A DNA stretch of 64,000 bases. It comes from Anaspis maculata (Eukaryota; Arthropoda; Insecta; Coleoptera; Scraptiidae). Within the stretch, counting starts at the first letter, position 1. Every line of letters starts with the position of its first letter. Made by a program: the position numbers and the translations under genes. The notes below the pieces were generated by a model that did no database searches, was not told where the DNA came from, and worked only from the letters and a program-made list of their open reading frames with translations. Positions 1-11,851 of this stretch are shown one piece after another. The stretch spans positions 59,951,416 to 60,015,415 of the forward strand of contig OX421966.1 in NCBI GenBank assembly GCA_949128115.1. Direction: 5' to 3'.

Positions 1-860
1 CAGCCACTCGAAGACAAACATTTTCACGAAGAAAAAAACTCGTAGAGGACCAGACTTTTTTTGTCGTTCACAATTTCGGTCCTCTCGGTCCGGTCTTCTC
101 GGTCCATTAGTTGAATCGAGTCATTTAAACACCTTTTCTGTGAATATTTGATCAAAATATGGTTCACGACATTTTGGTGTTGCACTTTTTTTGGCAGGCA
201 GGCAGATTATAAATTATCTATCACACAAACGAAGATTATGATTTGAACTCACCATGTACGGCATCTTTATGTTGATCTATTTCTCTTGGAGGTAAAGGAA
301 TTAGAAAAATAATATTAATCACGAGAGCAGAATTTAAAAAAATATATGTTTTAAAACATAACATACTTTTATTTAGACATGGTTTGTTATTGAGGGCGTT
401 TAGCAGAAAAAATGGCGCCCGGTAGATGCTATACTCGCTCAGGTGCAAGTGTGACACCACCAATAGCTCTACCAGACTGTCTTCTGAACGCCCCAATTGA
501 ATATTATTGATATTGTAGGTAGTAGTAGGTACTTACGGTCAAGTGCAAAACGCCAATACACAATAATGCAACAGAAGATACAAGGGAACTTTTTAGCGCA
601 TTTTCCATCTTGATGACAATCGCTATTGCAACCGCTTTGTCCGTCCGTCCGTCCGTCCGTCCGTCCGTCCGTTCCTCGAACTCCCCCCAAACTAGACGAC
701 CTAGCTTTTTAATTTTTTCGCTGTTACATAGCTGCTACTCCCAAAGGAGGGCTAGGCTATATTGGATGTCTATATTGCGCCGCCAACATAGAGAAAACCG
801 CCCCCGATAAACTTGAAATAATATAATATTGCACTTTCTACCGGACCTGATGCTCTGGTG
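1..860. other. Left-end spacer, no gene seen
   Basis: No open frame here has the composition or motifs of a conserved protein. The stretch is AT-rich with short TAGGTA tracts near 516-532. Its one distinct structure is the GTCC microsatellite listed separately. The bases just before it (a TTTAGCGCATTTTCC-like phrase) resemble those before a second GTCC-rich tract near 48100-48170, so both tracts may be ends or interiors of the same repeat family. Confidence 0.5.
639..672. repeat. (GTCC)n microsatellite
   Basis: About eight uninterrupted GTCC/CCGT units are visible. Short frames reading Ser-Val-Arg-Pro or its complement across it are repeat artefacts and are not annotated as genes. Confidence 0.9.
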
Positions 861-899
861 TTCTCATTTTTTGAATAATACATAGTTGCCACTTATAAA

Positions 900-2170
900 C
901 GTAAGCCAAGAAACATTCCGTCTTCAATATGCGCCGCCGACATGAAAAAACTGCTAAAAACCGCCCCCAATCACTTCAAAATGAAAAACAGAAACCCGAA
1001 GACATAGCGATCTGATTCTTTCGGTATATAAATAGCTGACTAAAAATGGGAGAGGATAGGCTACTTTTGGCTAGTCGCCGCCCCCAGATTCCGCCCCCAA
1101 ACGATAAAAAGTGCAACTTTCAATAATTTTCACTGATTTAGCTGATAATGTTACCTCGAACATTTAGAAACTCTTGACTCAAACTGTGCAAGAATTTCTT
1201 TGCCAAACTCTGCCGCTCCCACGCACACGCCCGCCGCCCCCAAAGTGAGAAATAAATGTAAAACATGAACCTGAAGACATAGCGATCTAATTCTTTCACT
1301 ATATTGATAGCTGACTGAAATTGGAAGAAGATAGGCCACTTTAATTCAGCCGCCGCCTCCAGCTGCTGCCTCCAAACGGAAAAAATCAACTTTCACAATT
1401 TTCACTAATTGTCATATTTCCCTTACATTTAGAAATTAGGAACTCCCAACCCAAACTGTGCAACAGTTACTTTGCCGAATGCTGCCGCCCCCACATGCTG
1501 CCCTCAAAGTGAGAGATGAATGAAAAACATAAACCCGAAAACATAACGATTTAATTTTTTCGCCATATAGATAGCTAACTAAAAATGGGAAAGAATAGGC
1601 TACTTTTGACATGGCGCCGCCTCCAACTTCCACCCCCAAAAGAAAAAAGTGCAACTTTCAATAATTTCCACTGAATTACATTTTAATGTTACCTCAAACA
1701 TTCAGAAACTCCCAACTCAAACTGTGGAAGAATTTCTTTGCCAAGCTCTGCCGCTCCCACACGCCGCCCCCAAAGTAAGAGATAAATGTAAAACATAACC
1801 CTGAAGACATAACGATCTAATTGTTCCGCTATATAGATAGCTGACTAAAAATGGGAAGAGATAGGCCACTTTTGATTAGTCGCCGCCTCCAGCTCCCGCC
1901 CCCAAACAAAAAAAAATGCAACTTTCACAATTTTCACTGATTGTCATATTTCGTTAAACATTTAGGAACTCTCAACTCAAACTGTGCAACAGTTACTTTG
2001 CGGAATGCTGCCACCCCCACACGCTGCCCTCAAAGTAAGAGATAAATGGGAAACATAAACCCGAAGACATAGCGATCTAATTCTTTCGCTATATGGATAG
2101 CCGACTAAAAATGGAAAAGAAGAGACTACTGTTGATTAGTCGCCGCTCCCAGCTCCCGCCCTCAAACAAA
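900..2170. repeat. ~265-bp tandem repeat, about five diverged units
   Basis: The phrase GAAGACATAGCGATCT and variants of it recur near 998, 1272, 1537, 1802 and 2062, a spacing of 260-274 bases. Each unit also repeats a GATAGCTGACTAAAAATGG block, a C-rich block of CCGCCCCCA type and a GTGCAACTTTCA block. The copies differ by substitutions and small indels. Open frames of 60-80 codons on the minus strand recur once per unit and follow the repeat, so they are not genes. The left boundary is blurred; the C-rich motif already appears near 780-810 and 940-970. Confidence 0.85.
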
Positions 2171-3550
2171 AAAATATGTTGATAAGTGAAAAAATTTTCA
2201 TTCAAATCTATTTCATTGGCAAGTACCCCATTCTGATAACACAATATCACAATGAGTTTCGAATGAAGGAAGTAGGCAAGGAATGGTGTCTCTCCTTCAA
2301 CCAAATTTCTTTACGTTCACAATATGCCTCTTTGAGAAATTGCGCTACTGAGACTCACGCACGTGAAGGCATACTCACTTGTTTCAGTTGTTCTCGTACG
2401 ACACGGCAATTTCTCTGTCGAGCTCAGTGTACACTGCAGATTTGAATGATTTGATGCCGATCAATAAGAATAATCAAGATGCCGGCCGGCTGCCATGGCG
2501 TTGCCTACGCAGGGGCTCAAAGCAATGTATCAATGTTACATACCTGATACATAAAAAAATCTCCTTCCAAGTTATATAGCTTTTATGTGCCGTCTTGCCT
2601 ACTTATTTATGTACATTATACATTACAAATCTACATAACTTTGTAACTCAGACAGTATTTCAAAAGATTTCAGTGAACGGTTGATGGGAGAACTATGAGT
2701 GAGAAATATCAACCCTTGGATAGGTAGGTATTGAAGCTCTGTTGTTCTCACAGGGCGAGTCGGAAACCTCGAAAATTATTTTTCTTCAAAAATGCCTCTG
2801 AACTACTCGGTTGATCCGTTAACTGATGTTTTGTAGCAAGAAATTTTGTTCAGACGATTTTTTTTGCAGAAACTGGATTTTTTTACTTCATGTAGATACA
2901 AAGTGTTACCTGTATAGTAAATGAAAATCTAGCACATACCCAGTACTTGGTTGGTATTTTTCATTCATTATTCTTGCATTATTAGTTCACTAAAATCTTT
3001 TGAAATCACGAAAATATAAGGGTTCGAAGGACCACCCTTTGATCCATCATAACTTCAAAAAATTAAAGTCGAAGAATTTTTGAAATAGTTTTTGTGGGCT
3101 TTACAGAAGTTCCATGTGCCCTGTTTTGCTTTGGTCCGACACTTTTTAATCACCCTGTATGTGCATGCTGTACCCACGGTTGTTAAACCTATTTTACTTG
3201 GCAGTTCTGCAACCAGTAAATGGTTTTATAGAAAACAATGAATGTATCCATCTATCTATAAAGTCTATATAAATTACCTAGCAACCACTCACAATCCGCC
3301 ATGTCATTCACATCTGCTTGCAGCGCCCCCACCGGCAATTGAAATCGCGAATAGCTCATACAGCCCCATTATGGAACCAATGGGATCCCATAGACCCCGC
3401 ATAGAGGTTCAACATTAATTTATCACATGAGTTGTGGTCTCGATATGTTTTTACTGGTCGTTTATTAACATAGAAATTCACGGTACAGGTTTTTTTCTTC
3501 TAAAAATTGTAACCCTGATGCTAATTGTGATTTTTTTTATTGTTTTGCAG
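2171..3550. other. Spacer upstream of the 3567-6359 gene
   Basis: No protein-coding exon is recognisable. The stretch at about 2325-2380 (GCGCTACTGAGACTCACGC onward) has a near copy at about 28650-28695, and a phrase with GGCAAGTACCCCATT near 2217 recurs near 8573 and, inverted, near 8185. These are dispersed repeats. Because the exon at 3551 begins with a splice acceptor, an upstream non-coding first exon of that gene may lie here or further left, but I cannot place it. Confidence 0.4.
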
Positions 3551-3566
3551 GTATAAAAAACGAACC

Positions 3567-6359
3567 ATGCCCCGCACGAGCCTCGAAACGTGCTCGGACC
3601 TGGACGACTCGCCAGAGCGCCGCGAGTTCCTCAAGCGTCTGGAGACCATCCGGCCCTACGCCCAGAGCTACCTGGACATGCTCAACGACACCAGGAGGCA
3701 GCTGCGGGAGCTGCACCGCGAGGGCGACAACACCGCCATGGCGGCGTACGGTCCGGTCGTGCGCGACCTGGCCAAAATCCTCCTGCTGCTGAACCGCAAG
3801 CCGGAAAGGATCTCCGTGCCCGACGACTGGGAACACTTGTTCAACTGGGCCGAGAAATCACTGAAACGGTACAAAAGGATGAGCGACGTGTCCCAGCCGC
3901 AGGTGGCGCAGCTCATCAACTTCCTGCAGGGGCCCTCGGAGGCCTCCGAGTCCAGGACGGGCAGCACCATCATGTCCACGTTCAAACCAGACCAGGTTTG
4001 TATAATAACAATTCAAACCACTAATAGCCAGTTCCACCAGCGAATTAATTCATTGTTAGCTAATTGACATATTTTCTCTAATGAATATTGGCTGAGTGAC
4101 CACAGAAAACACAAGTTTCACGAAAGATTATGGAAAAATGTTAGACCACAGCTCCTTGTATGCATTTTCCGTGGTCATTCAACCAGCACTGACCTAAAAT
4201 CCACCAGAGAAAATGTCTCAATTAGCTAACAATAATTAAATTCGCTGGTGGAACTGGATGTAGGGCTCAATATGTTTATCTGGCCATAGCAATGAATGTT
4301 GGAACATCTATGGCATTCAACCATGGACCTGTCATTCAACCTTGAGTTACCTTAGGGTAGAGTTTCTGCACCCGACATGGAAATACTGGGTCTAGGATGG
4401 TTTTTCAATTGGAAAAGATTATGTTTGACAAACCAATAGAATTCAATAGCAATATTTGCCACTAAAATACTGCCAGACGTTGGGAATGTGTAGGAAAATC
4501 AGATCCGGCGGTCAACTGCGGCGACGGCAAAAACTAGAAACAAGCCTCGGTTCGATGCGAAGTGCCGACACGCAAAAACAGGATTCAAAATGTCTCTTAA
4601 AAAATGTAGGAAAGATCATTTCACCGCTCATCCGCAAACGCAATGCTTGCCGTTAAGTCGCGATACAGGAACCTCACTAAACTGAGAAAACTTCAATATT
4701 GTCAAAGATCACTGAATCGTCTTACCTTTCCTTGGCTTCACTCGGGGCATTCTTATATGCCGAATACGAGACGAATCGTCGCCCTAAACTGGGTGGCGTA
4801 GAATCGCACTCGCTTAGTAGCTTTTACAGTACATTACTGGGCTGTGAATGAATGGCGCAGTTGAATAATCCAGAAAGGTGGACATTTTAGACGTTCATTT
4901 AAAATCGAACGTTATTGAAAATTAACTGTGGATGATAATTGGTCAAGTACTTACATTATGAAATACACTACGTCGACCCCCTGCATCGCAATGGACACGT
5001 TCCAATTAGCACCACTACCCTCGACCGGCCCGAATCAAAAGAGACCGTTTCTCTTTTCCTCCAAAGGTTTTATCACCTCTGTTGATTCTTTACCCCTCCT
5101 TTGGATTTATTCCATGGAGGTCGGTGAACGGTGTCATTCGCCCGTGCCGGACGTGATTTTGCCCTCTTTGCAGAATTGCGCTTTTCGTTCCCGGTTCACT
5201 ATGAACAAAACATCCGCGAAACTCTTGCCGATCAAGCAAAAGATCCAGCGCTTTTTTGGAAAACCGTGAAGGCTATCAACGGCGGTTTTAGTCGAAGCTT
5301 CAATCTAATATCCTTGAAACTTTGGGAATAGTTTTACTCCGATATTTTTCTCCCTCATCCGGTTCGCACTTTGACTTCCTTTGATGCAGGTAATCCAATC
5401 TTGGATTCTTCAATTTCTATGCAAGAGCTTGAGATGACACTGTATGCAAGAAGAAATAATTCCACACCCGGCTGTGACGGAATTCCCTATGAGTTCCTGA
5501 AAACTCTGCCCCAGAATTGGTTCCTCTATTTGTTGCAAACCTACAATCAAATACTAACCGTCAGTTCCACAAAAAAGATGATCAGCGATCAAGGCTGATT
5601 GCAGATTAACTGAACTTTTTTCTACTAAATGCTAGGCGATTTAGCACAGAAAATGCCTGAAATCTGTACTAGACCCATCATCTTTACATTATTGACAGAT
5701 AAACCAGCATTTCCATTGATCAGTAAGCTACAAATTGACAAACAAAAATCGCGAATCAACTGATCACGAATTATCTTTTTTGTGGAACCCAGGGTAAGCG
5801 TTGAGAAGTTGCCACTCGAATGGTCAAAAATTGTTATGGTGATGTTGCATAAGAAGGACCAAAACAGGATCCACTGAACTACAGAGGAATTGCACTTGTG
5901 AGATGCATTGCAAAAATGTCCACAAACATTTTATTAGGGCGGCTTAACACTTGATGTGGGGAGAATAACGTCATCCCGAGTCTCAATCCGGGTTCAGGAG
6001 AAGCAGAGGCTGCATGAACAACATTTTTGTTTTGAACTCAATTAACTTTGTGATAAAACTGAAGCTAGAATTGGCAGTTTATTGAACCGTATCTTTTATT
6101 TCAGGTTTTCGGTTCTTCGTTCAGTCTGCAGAACGCCGCCATCAAGAACTTTGACAGCACGTACGACTCGAACCTGCACGCCAGCCTCAACCCGCAGTGG
6201 AAGTTCGAGTACTCGCTGGTCTCGTCCAATCCGTCGTCCGAGTTCAATCCGAGGCTGTGGAAGAACAGCAAGGAGTACCTCAACAGTCCGCTGTTTCTCG
6301 ACGACGATTTCTGCCAGCTGGGATTCAGGCCCCAGGACGAAATCACCACCGAATTGTGA
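3567..6359 (+). CDS. Two-exon gene for an unrecognised 227-residue protein
   Basis: Coding exons are 3567-3995 and 6105-6359. The 5' exon is preceded by a strong acceptor (T-rich tract then TTTTGCAG at 3543-3550) and ends CCAGACCAG before GTTTGT; the 3' exon follows TTATTTCAG and joins in phase 0, ending at TGA 6357-6359. Both exons are GC-rich against an AT-rich background and have strong codon structure. The predicted protein starts at the ATG at 3567 (the frame is open back to the acceptor, so an upstream coding exon is possible). It is hydrophilic and probably helical in its first half: a KRLETIRPYAQSYLDML segment, then RQLRELHRE, then a RISVPDDWEHLFNWAEKSL stretch. The C-terminal exon is rich in Asn, Ser and aromatics (WKFEYSLVSSNPSSEFNPRL). 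I see no signal peptide, membrane span or catalytic motif. I do not recognise the family and give no function. The ~2.1-kb intron is packed with transposons. Confidence 0.75.
4028..4257. mobile_element. MITE with GTTCCACCA ends, intron copy 1
   Basis: The left end CCAGTTCCACCAGCGAATT is mirrored at the right end as AATTCGCTGGTGGAACTGG, and the inverted arms continue with TTGTTAGCTAATTGA on the left against its complement on the right. Total length is about 230 bp with no coding capacity. It sits only 32 bases after the splice donor of the first coding exon. It shares size and terminal sequence with the elements at 5564-5788 and 53000-53223. No clean target duplication is visible. Confidence 0.8.
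5119..5960 (+). pseudogene. Non-LTR retrotransposon (LINE) fragment in intron
   Basis: Remnant of a reverse transcriptase ORF. At 5131-5331 a frame contains DPALFWKTVKAINGGFS, matching the linker before the RT domain in jockey/CR1-type elements. At 5371-5563 a second frame has STPGCDGIPYEFLKTLP, the diagnostic N-terminal RT motif. After an inserted MITE, 5789-5950 carries scrambled but recognisable pieces (a LEWSKI-like segment, HKKD, and YRGIALVRCIAKM) that normally follow. Stops and frameshifts interrupt every part, there is no catalytic YxDD box, and the 3' half is missing, so it is dead. It may begin further left (4460-5118 has short frames of similar composition), but I cannot support that. 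Confidence 0.75.
5564..5788. mobile_element. MITE with GTTCCAC ends, nested in the LINE
   Basis: The left end GTTCCACAAAAAAGAT is the exact inverted complement of the right end ATCTTTTTTGTGGAAC. Subterminal GATCA motifs also mirror. At 225 bp it matches the lengths of the other two GTTCCAC elements. It interrupts the LINE reverse-transcriptase frame between the YNQIL-like segment and the LEWSKI-like segment, so it inserted after the LINE did. Confidence 0.8.
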
Positions 6360-8180
6360 CACCGTCTCTTCTGGGTCGTTGCTTCTTATTTTTTTTTGCG
6401 ATGACGATGCCATCGCGGAACGAAAGGACGGGAACGGGTCGTCACATTCAAACCAAATCTTTTTGCTAGTCATAAACTTTACTACACTACTGTTCTCATG
6501 TAGGTCGTGTTTAGGATAAGAATTATTATTGTGTATTATATTTGATTATTATTTTGTAAGAAGTGTCTTTTAGATAAATATACTTTTCTGAATAGATAAT
6601 TGTACAATGCTGGCGTCGAATCGCTGCGCGCTGCTACAAGTTAGGTGCCATTAGAGCTCTTATACAGACTGATATCTCTATCGGTTTCTGCGGGTATCCA
6701 TGGGTTGCTCAGGATCTATTAGTATAACCACCTAGTAGAACCTAGTAGAACTATCTAGTAGTAGGTTCTTCAAGTTGCTTCCTAGATGGTACGTTACCCG
6801 TTTTTGCCATCTCAAAAAAAGTGTCATGGCAGTGAAGGAGTTTTCACGTAGAACATATATTCATCATGAAGCCAGGAACTTTTTTTTTTCATTCTATCAG
6901 ATCAGGTCGTAACAATAAAAAGGAAGACCTTGTCACTTTTTTTTTAATGAAAACTGGATTACATCAAGGTCACTCAATAGTGAGTCTTTGTGACCGTACA
7001 GTGAACATTCCTCTGCATTTTTCTTGTATTGGATCCAATACGGTAACTTTGTGATGATTTTCTTCTCACACAGCAGACAGATGCTTCACCTCATGATAAT
7101 TTTTTCTATTTTTTGTAATGGTGTACTACAAAAACATAACAGCATAGGTAATAGGTACTCGAGATTTATTGCAGCATCATCAGTATCAAGGGTGTTATGG
7201 AGAGCATTTCATTGTATCTTTTTCACTATTTTATTGAACAGAATGTTTCAAAATTCGCGCCCATGGAGTCTAGGGCAATTTGCTTGAAAAGTTCCAAACA
7301 AAAACTGAAAAAAAAAATTGACTTTCTTATTTTTGTTATTCCAGAAGATTCAGTTCATCTGCTGGTGGACAGATTTATTAATGAAAAATATCAACTACTG
7401 GATGAGTACAAGATTTCCATTGACTATACAGGGTCAGCAATGGAATAAAGAAAACTATCTCTGAAAAAATACCTACCCTCCATAAAAATTCCTTGGTACA
7501 AAACAGTGTGATTTTCTATTCGACATTGATTGAGGGAACCAATCTATTGGATTAAAGGCATTTTTAGAGAAAAAAATATTTTTCGAGGTTTTTGCCTCAT
7601 CCTGTTTACACCTGTAGGATGTCTCATTGGTTATGCTCGGCGCCAAAACAACTATTTCGTATCGAGTTGAAAAACTCAAATTCGGCGGAAATGGACTCAG
7701 TACTTTTACATAATCAGCTACAAAACATATGACCACATCATAACTGGCTGCTCTATGTGTTGAATAGAGAACAAATCGTGGCGCCGCGACCTCATTCAGT
7801 GATTTGACCAGGAATTTGAAATAAATAGATTTAGCAATACGTTTAACCCAGCATCATGTGTACGGTCGTGATATAAAAAATTGTTGCGTTCAATTTTGTA
7901 GTTGCACGGGATCGCTCCAGGCGGGCTCATTCAAAGTCAAGTGGAAGCAATTCAACTACCTTGTTGGAGATATTTGACACGGACGTCGGCTATTTATGAC
8001 TCAATAATTTAGGCTGAACCTTACTGTGCGGGGTTTGAGCATCGATTGAGCAGTTGAGTAGATTTATTATTGTGAGCCATATAACCCATTATTTCGTCGG
8101 AACTGAGATGAAAAAAACTGAAAAACCGATAGTGCTATCTTGTACTGCAATAAATTATTGTAGATATGTAATTTAGTCCC
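6360..8180. other. 3' flank and spacer, no gene seen
   Basis: The first ~250 bases are the likely 3' UTR of the preceding gene; a GATAAATA near 6572 is a weak polyadenylation-like signal. Beyond it the stretch is AT-rich, with T and A runs and short frames lacking any recognisable protein motif. Confidence 0.4.
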
Positions 8181-8182
8181 AA

Positions 8183-8594
8183 TGGGGTACCTACTTGCCA
8201 ATGAAACAGATCTGACTGGAAATACTTTCAATCATCAACAAGAGTAATAAATAGTATTTTCTGAAAATTTCCGGAAAATATATCCATTTGTTGAAAAAAA
8301 AATCGATTTTTTTTTCAAAAGGTTGGTAATAGAAGAGAACCTTCAGTGAAATTTTTTCGTCTGTATTTTTCAAATATTGCGAAGCCACTCTAACAGTTTT
8401 TTGAGTTTTCAACCCAATAGTACTGTTTGTTTAGTTTTTAGTATATTTGTGACGTTACAAATATCTTTTCAAAACAGGCACTACGGCCGCAGTTTTGGAA
8501 AATTAGGAAAAGGAAAAAATACGGGTACAATATTTTTGCCCATACCTACTTTTGATCAGCCAATAAAAAAAAATTGGGCAAGTACCCCATTTTA
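8183..8594. repeat. Possible inverted-repeat element
   Basis: The phrase AATGGGGTACCTACTTGCC near 8180-8198 is mirrored, minus a few bases, by GGGCAAGTACCCCATTTT near 8576-8593. A single copy of the same phrase occurs near 2217. The interior arms do not clearly pair, so this may be two dispersed repeats lying opposite each other by chance. Confidence 0.3.
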
Positions 8595-8820
8595 CTTTTT
8601 GAAGTTGAAACTTTCCGAGGTTACTAACGGCCATGTATAACTGTGTATTGGAATATTGGCCGTGTCTTCCCCTCGTCCGTTCTTGACGCCACGTATCTGC
8701 GGGTTTTGTGCTTCGTGTCTTGCGACAGAAACTTCGTAACTCGTAACCCTCTGCCCCACCCCCACTTCTTTATGGTCTCATCTCACTAGTGATCAGCTGA
8801 CTGCAGGTAGATCACCACGT

Positions 8821-9329
8821 TACTGATGGGCGGGTAGTACTGATTCGTTACTTTTGTAATCGTTACTCACCGGGACCCGAAGTACCGATTACTCATTTGA
8901 TAAAGTATTCGTTACTTTCATAAATGATTACCTACTTCAAAAGCGACCGCATTTCCGCATTCAGTACCTTCCCAATAAAAAATTCTCAATTTTAATTTTT
9001 TTTTCATCAGTGTGATTATGTTCAGAGTCAGTATTATGTTACTCCGTTCTAGTTCTTTCTTATAATGGAAAAATATAAGTTTGCAGCGGCATTTTCCCCC
9101 TGAAGATACCAAAGTTTGGTTACTAATATCAAAATTATCATTATTATTGTAAAAAAAATTCTGTCTGCGGCGCTTTACCGGGAGGACCCCCCTGTTTCTT
9201 CCGGTAGGAATCGCCCCCCTATTACATAATCCTCGAAGTAATCAGTAACGATTACTGAGTAACGATTACTAAATCGAAAAGTACCGATTACTAACGATTA
9301 CCTAAAAGTAACGAGAATTTACATCACTA
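8821..9329. mobile_element. Non-autonomous hAT-like DNA transposon
   Basis: The element starts TACTGATG and ends CATCACTA (inverted complement TAGTGATG) and is flanked by the perfect 8-bp direct repeat CACCACGT at 8813-8820 and 9330-9337. An 8-bp duplication with short TIRs of (C)A(G)TGATG type is characteristic of the hAT superfamily. Both ends carry many copies of AGTAACGATTACT / AGTACCGATTACT in both orientations, a typical arrangement of subterminal transposase-binding motifs. The 509-bp body has no transposase frame. Confidence 0.88.
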
Positions 9330-9337
9330 CACCACGT

Positions 9338-10720
9338 CTTTGACCAGGCATTTAAATCTGCAAATAGAAAATGCAGCAGTAGCAGAAATGTCTATGTTTG
9401 ATATGTTTGACTAGAAATTCCAAGTTTACCGAAAAATCACACGCAGTTGTTGTTTGAACCGATTTCACCAAGAAAAAAGAAAAAGAAGAAAAAAATTGAA
9501 ACGTAAACATGACTTTCAACTCTGTAAATTGAAAATCATCAGTCACAGGGATGTATCCTTTTCATATTATGTTCAGCATGACATTATGAGCATTCAAAAA
9601 AAAACGAAACCGGCTTCAATCTATGTCAATTCCACCAAGAAAAATTGAAGATGGAAAATAGTTTTCATTTCACCCTGTAACTTGATGCACAGCAAACGGT
9701 CATAAATTCTCCAAGAAAGAAAGAAAGTAAAGAAAAATAACAAACTTTCACCCTATATACTGATTTGTAGCAGTCCCAGGGATGCAGACTTTTGACATGA
9801 TGAAGAGGAGACTGAAAGCTTGCCATGATGAAAAAAACCGTTTCTGTTTAAATTAACTCCAGCTAAAATTCCATTTCCAATAATATAAGTACTACTCGTA
9901 CTAGACCCGGCTTTCCACATCGGCACACCGGCCAATTTTTTCCGGGTATTGTATCTAATTTGAGATTTAAAAGAATTACAAATAGATACAATTAGGGATA
10001 CAATAATTGAGCCTACCTACCTACCTACCTACCTATTGACTAGGGCGTTCGTTGAAGCTATCTATGCCGCGAAATACGAAGTAACAAGCAACTCATCCAG
10101 AAGCAACCCTGAGTATAATACCTAATTAAATAATCATATGTAATTATTCGAGAAGATAGGTGGGTATATAATGGCTCTTCAGTTTTGACTGTCGTCGTTT
10201 TTGAAATCTTATGTACCATTTAGTTTGTTTTTCATCGAATATTTATCATATTAGGCAGGCACTCGATCAGGCAGGTAGGTGAGTTGGTGTGTTTTATGAT
10301 AGTAAGTATGGACACCAGATGTGAATTCTTTGTTTGTCCAGGGCGAGAAGAAAGGCGCAGGGGAGCGCGTTTTGTGTGATGTTTTTAGAAAGTTTATTAG
10401 GGTAGGTAGTTTGATGTTTTGTGTGAAAAAAGAAGAAGGCCACCGGCCACCAGCCACTGACTCGATGGGTTGACTGGGTGTTATTTGTGTGTGTTTGTGT
10501 ACATTGAGAGTCGAATAGTAATACGCGTAGTAAAAGATACTCGAGTTAATATTGTAACATGTAAATCATCCTGACAAGCTGAGAGCAATAATTGCAACCC
10601 TTGGTTTAGTCCAGGGGGGGGGGGCGCCCCTTGCGCCTCCCCTCTGGATCCGCCACTGGTTGCCAAACAAAGTTTGAATGTTGGTCGAGGCGTAGAATCA
10701 GGTGTTCGTCGGAGTACTGA
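9338..10720. other. Spacer with microsatellites, no gene seen
   Basis: Short frames show no recognisable protein. Small features are a GAAA-rich stretch near 9716-9733, a pure (ACCT)n run near 10014-10033, and a G/C-rich hairpin-like tract GGGGGGGGGGCGCCCCTT near 10612-10630. Confidence 0.45.
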
Positions 10721-10724
10721 TGTA

Positions 10725-11428
10725 CACGGTGTTCACGATAAAATTCACCCCCCCTCTAGGAGATTCCCCTTTGAGATAATTTGAAAAACTATAACCTTTT
10801 TTCAACGATTTTTCCCAGGGATCTTGAACCGATCGTTTTCAATTTTCAAAAGTTTTCAATTGGTACCGTATACATCAGGTGTGACATGTAACTTTTTTTA
10901 TTTCAAATGCAACACCCTATATTTTATCACGTCATTTGATGAAGCCTTTCTTTCTGATTACAAAGATATATAACATTTATGATTTATTTTAACAAAGAAG
11001 CTGTCAAAAAAATAATAAAATAGGTAGTCAAAAGAATTAAAAATTGAAAATTACCCGACACCCTGTATTAGGAACGAATTAGACCATTTATCCATGCAGA
11101 GTTGAATTCTGCAGACAAAATGCTGCGAGAATAACTTTTTTTAAGTGAACTGTAGAAACCAAAGCCATCTTGCCGCGAAACAAAATTATTTGACTACCTA
11201 TTTTATCATTTTTCCGACAACTTACTTCTCAAAATAAATCATAAGTGTCATATATATTTGTAATCAGAGAAAAAGGCTTCACCAAATAACGGAATAAAAT
11301 AAAGGGTGTTGCATTTGAAATGAAAAAGTTACATATCACACCCTGTATACGGTACCAATTAGAAACTTTTAGAGGATCTATTTAAGGTCCATGGGAAAAA
11401 TCGCGAAGAAAAAGTTTTTAGTTCTTGT
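10725..11428. mobile_element. Palindromic CAGGGTGTTCACGATA element, right end lost
   Basis: Left end CACGGTGTTCACGATAAAA follows a TA at 10723-10724. The interior folds on itself: left-arm phrases such as GGTACCGTATAC, AACACCCTATATTTTATC and AAATAGGTAGTCAAA recur inverted in the right half. A second copy lies at 53397-54136; comparison shows that this one lacks the last ~70 bases containing the right terminus. No coding capacity is apparent. Confidence 0.8.
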
Positions 11429-11636
11429 TACAAATAATTTCCTTGTCTTATTGTGTTCAAAACTAGTGGTTAAGTCGACCTCAACACCCTAAGGAGCTAC
11501 TATCCTCAAACAGTGAGAAAGAAAGCACAACGGGATGGCGTTTTGATACTGGATAGTCAATCGTCATCGTCAGGCGGTCCCAAAAGCAGGAAACGGGATT
11601 CGATTCGAAGAAGTTATATAAGGATATAAGTTATAA

Positions 11637-11851
11637 GGTAAAATAAGCGTTGCGAAATCACTTCGTCTGGGTTTATTCCTTGACGGATTTTCGGAATACG
11701 TCGAAAATACGTTTTTTTATTTTTGGATTTTGGAAATGCCAATGGGCTCAAACCAAAGTACATCCTTGTAGCTTTCGAAAGAGACCAGAATGGTGAAAAT
11801 CCGTCAAGGAATAAACCCAGACGGATTGATTTCGCAACGGTTATTTTACCA
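11637..11851. mobile_element. ~215-bp foldback MITE
   Basis: Left arm GGTAAAATAAGCGTTGCGAA and the following CGTCTGGGTTTATTCCTTG are mirrored on the right by CAAGGAATAAACCCAGACG and TTCGCAACGGTTATTTTACC. Arms are about 55 bp around a ~100-bp loop. No target duplication is clear. Confidence 0.8.

Noticed and set aside
1138..2304. Minus-strand frames of 60-83 codons repeated along the left end
   Set aside because: One appears per unit of the 265-bp tandem repeat, so they are repeat artefacts.
3537..3985. Minus-strand and +2 frames of 99-144 codons over the 3567 exon
   Set aside because: Shadows of a GC-rich real exon; the chosen frame has matching splice sites and joins in phase to the next exon.
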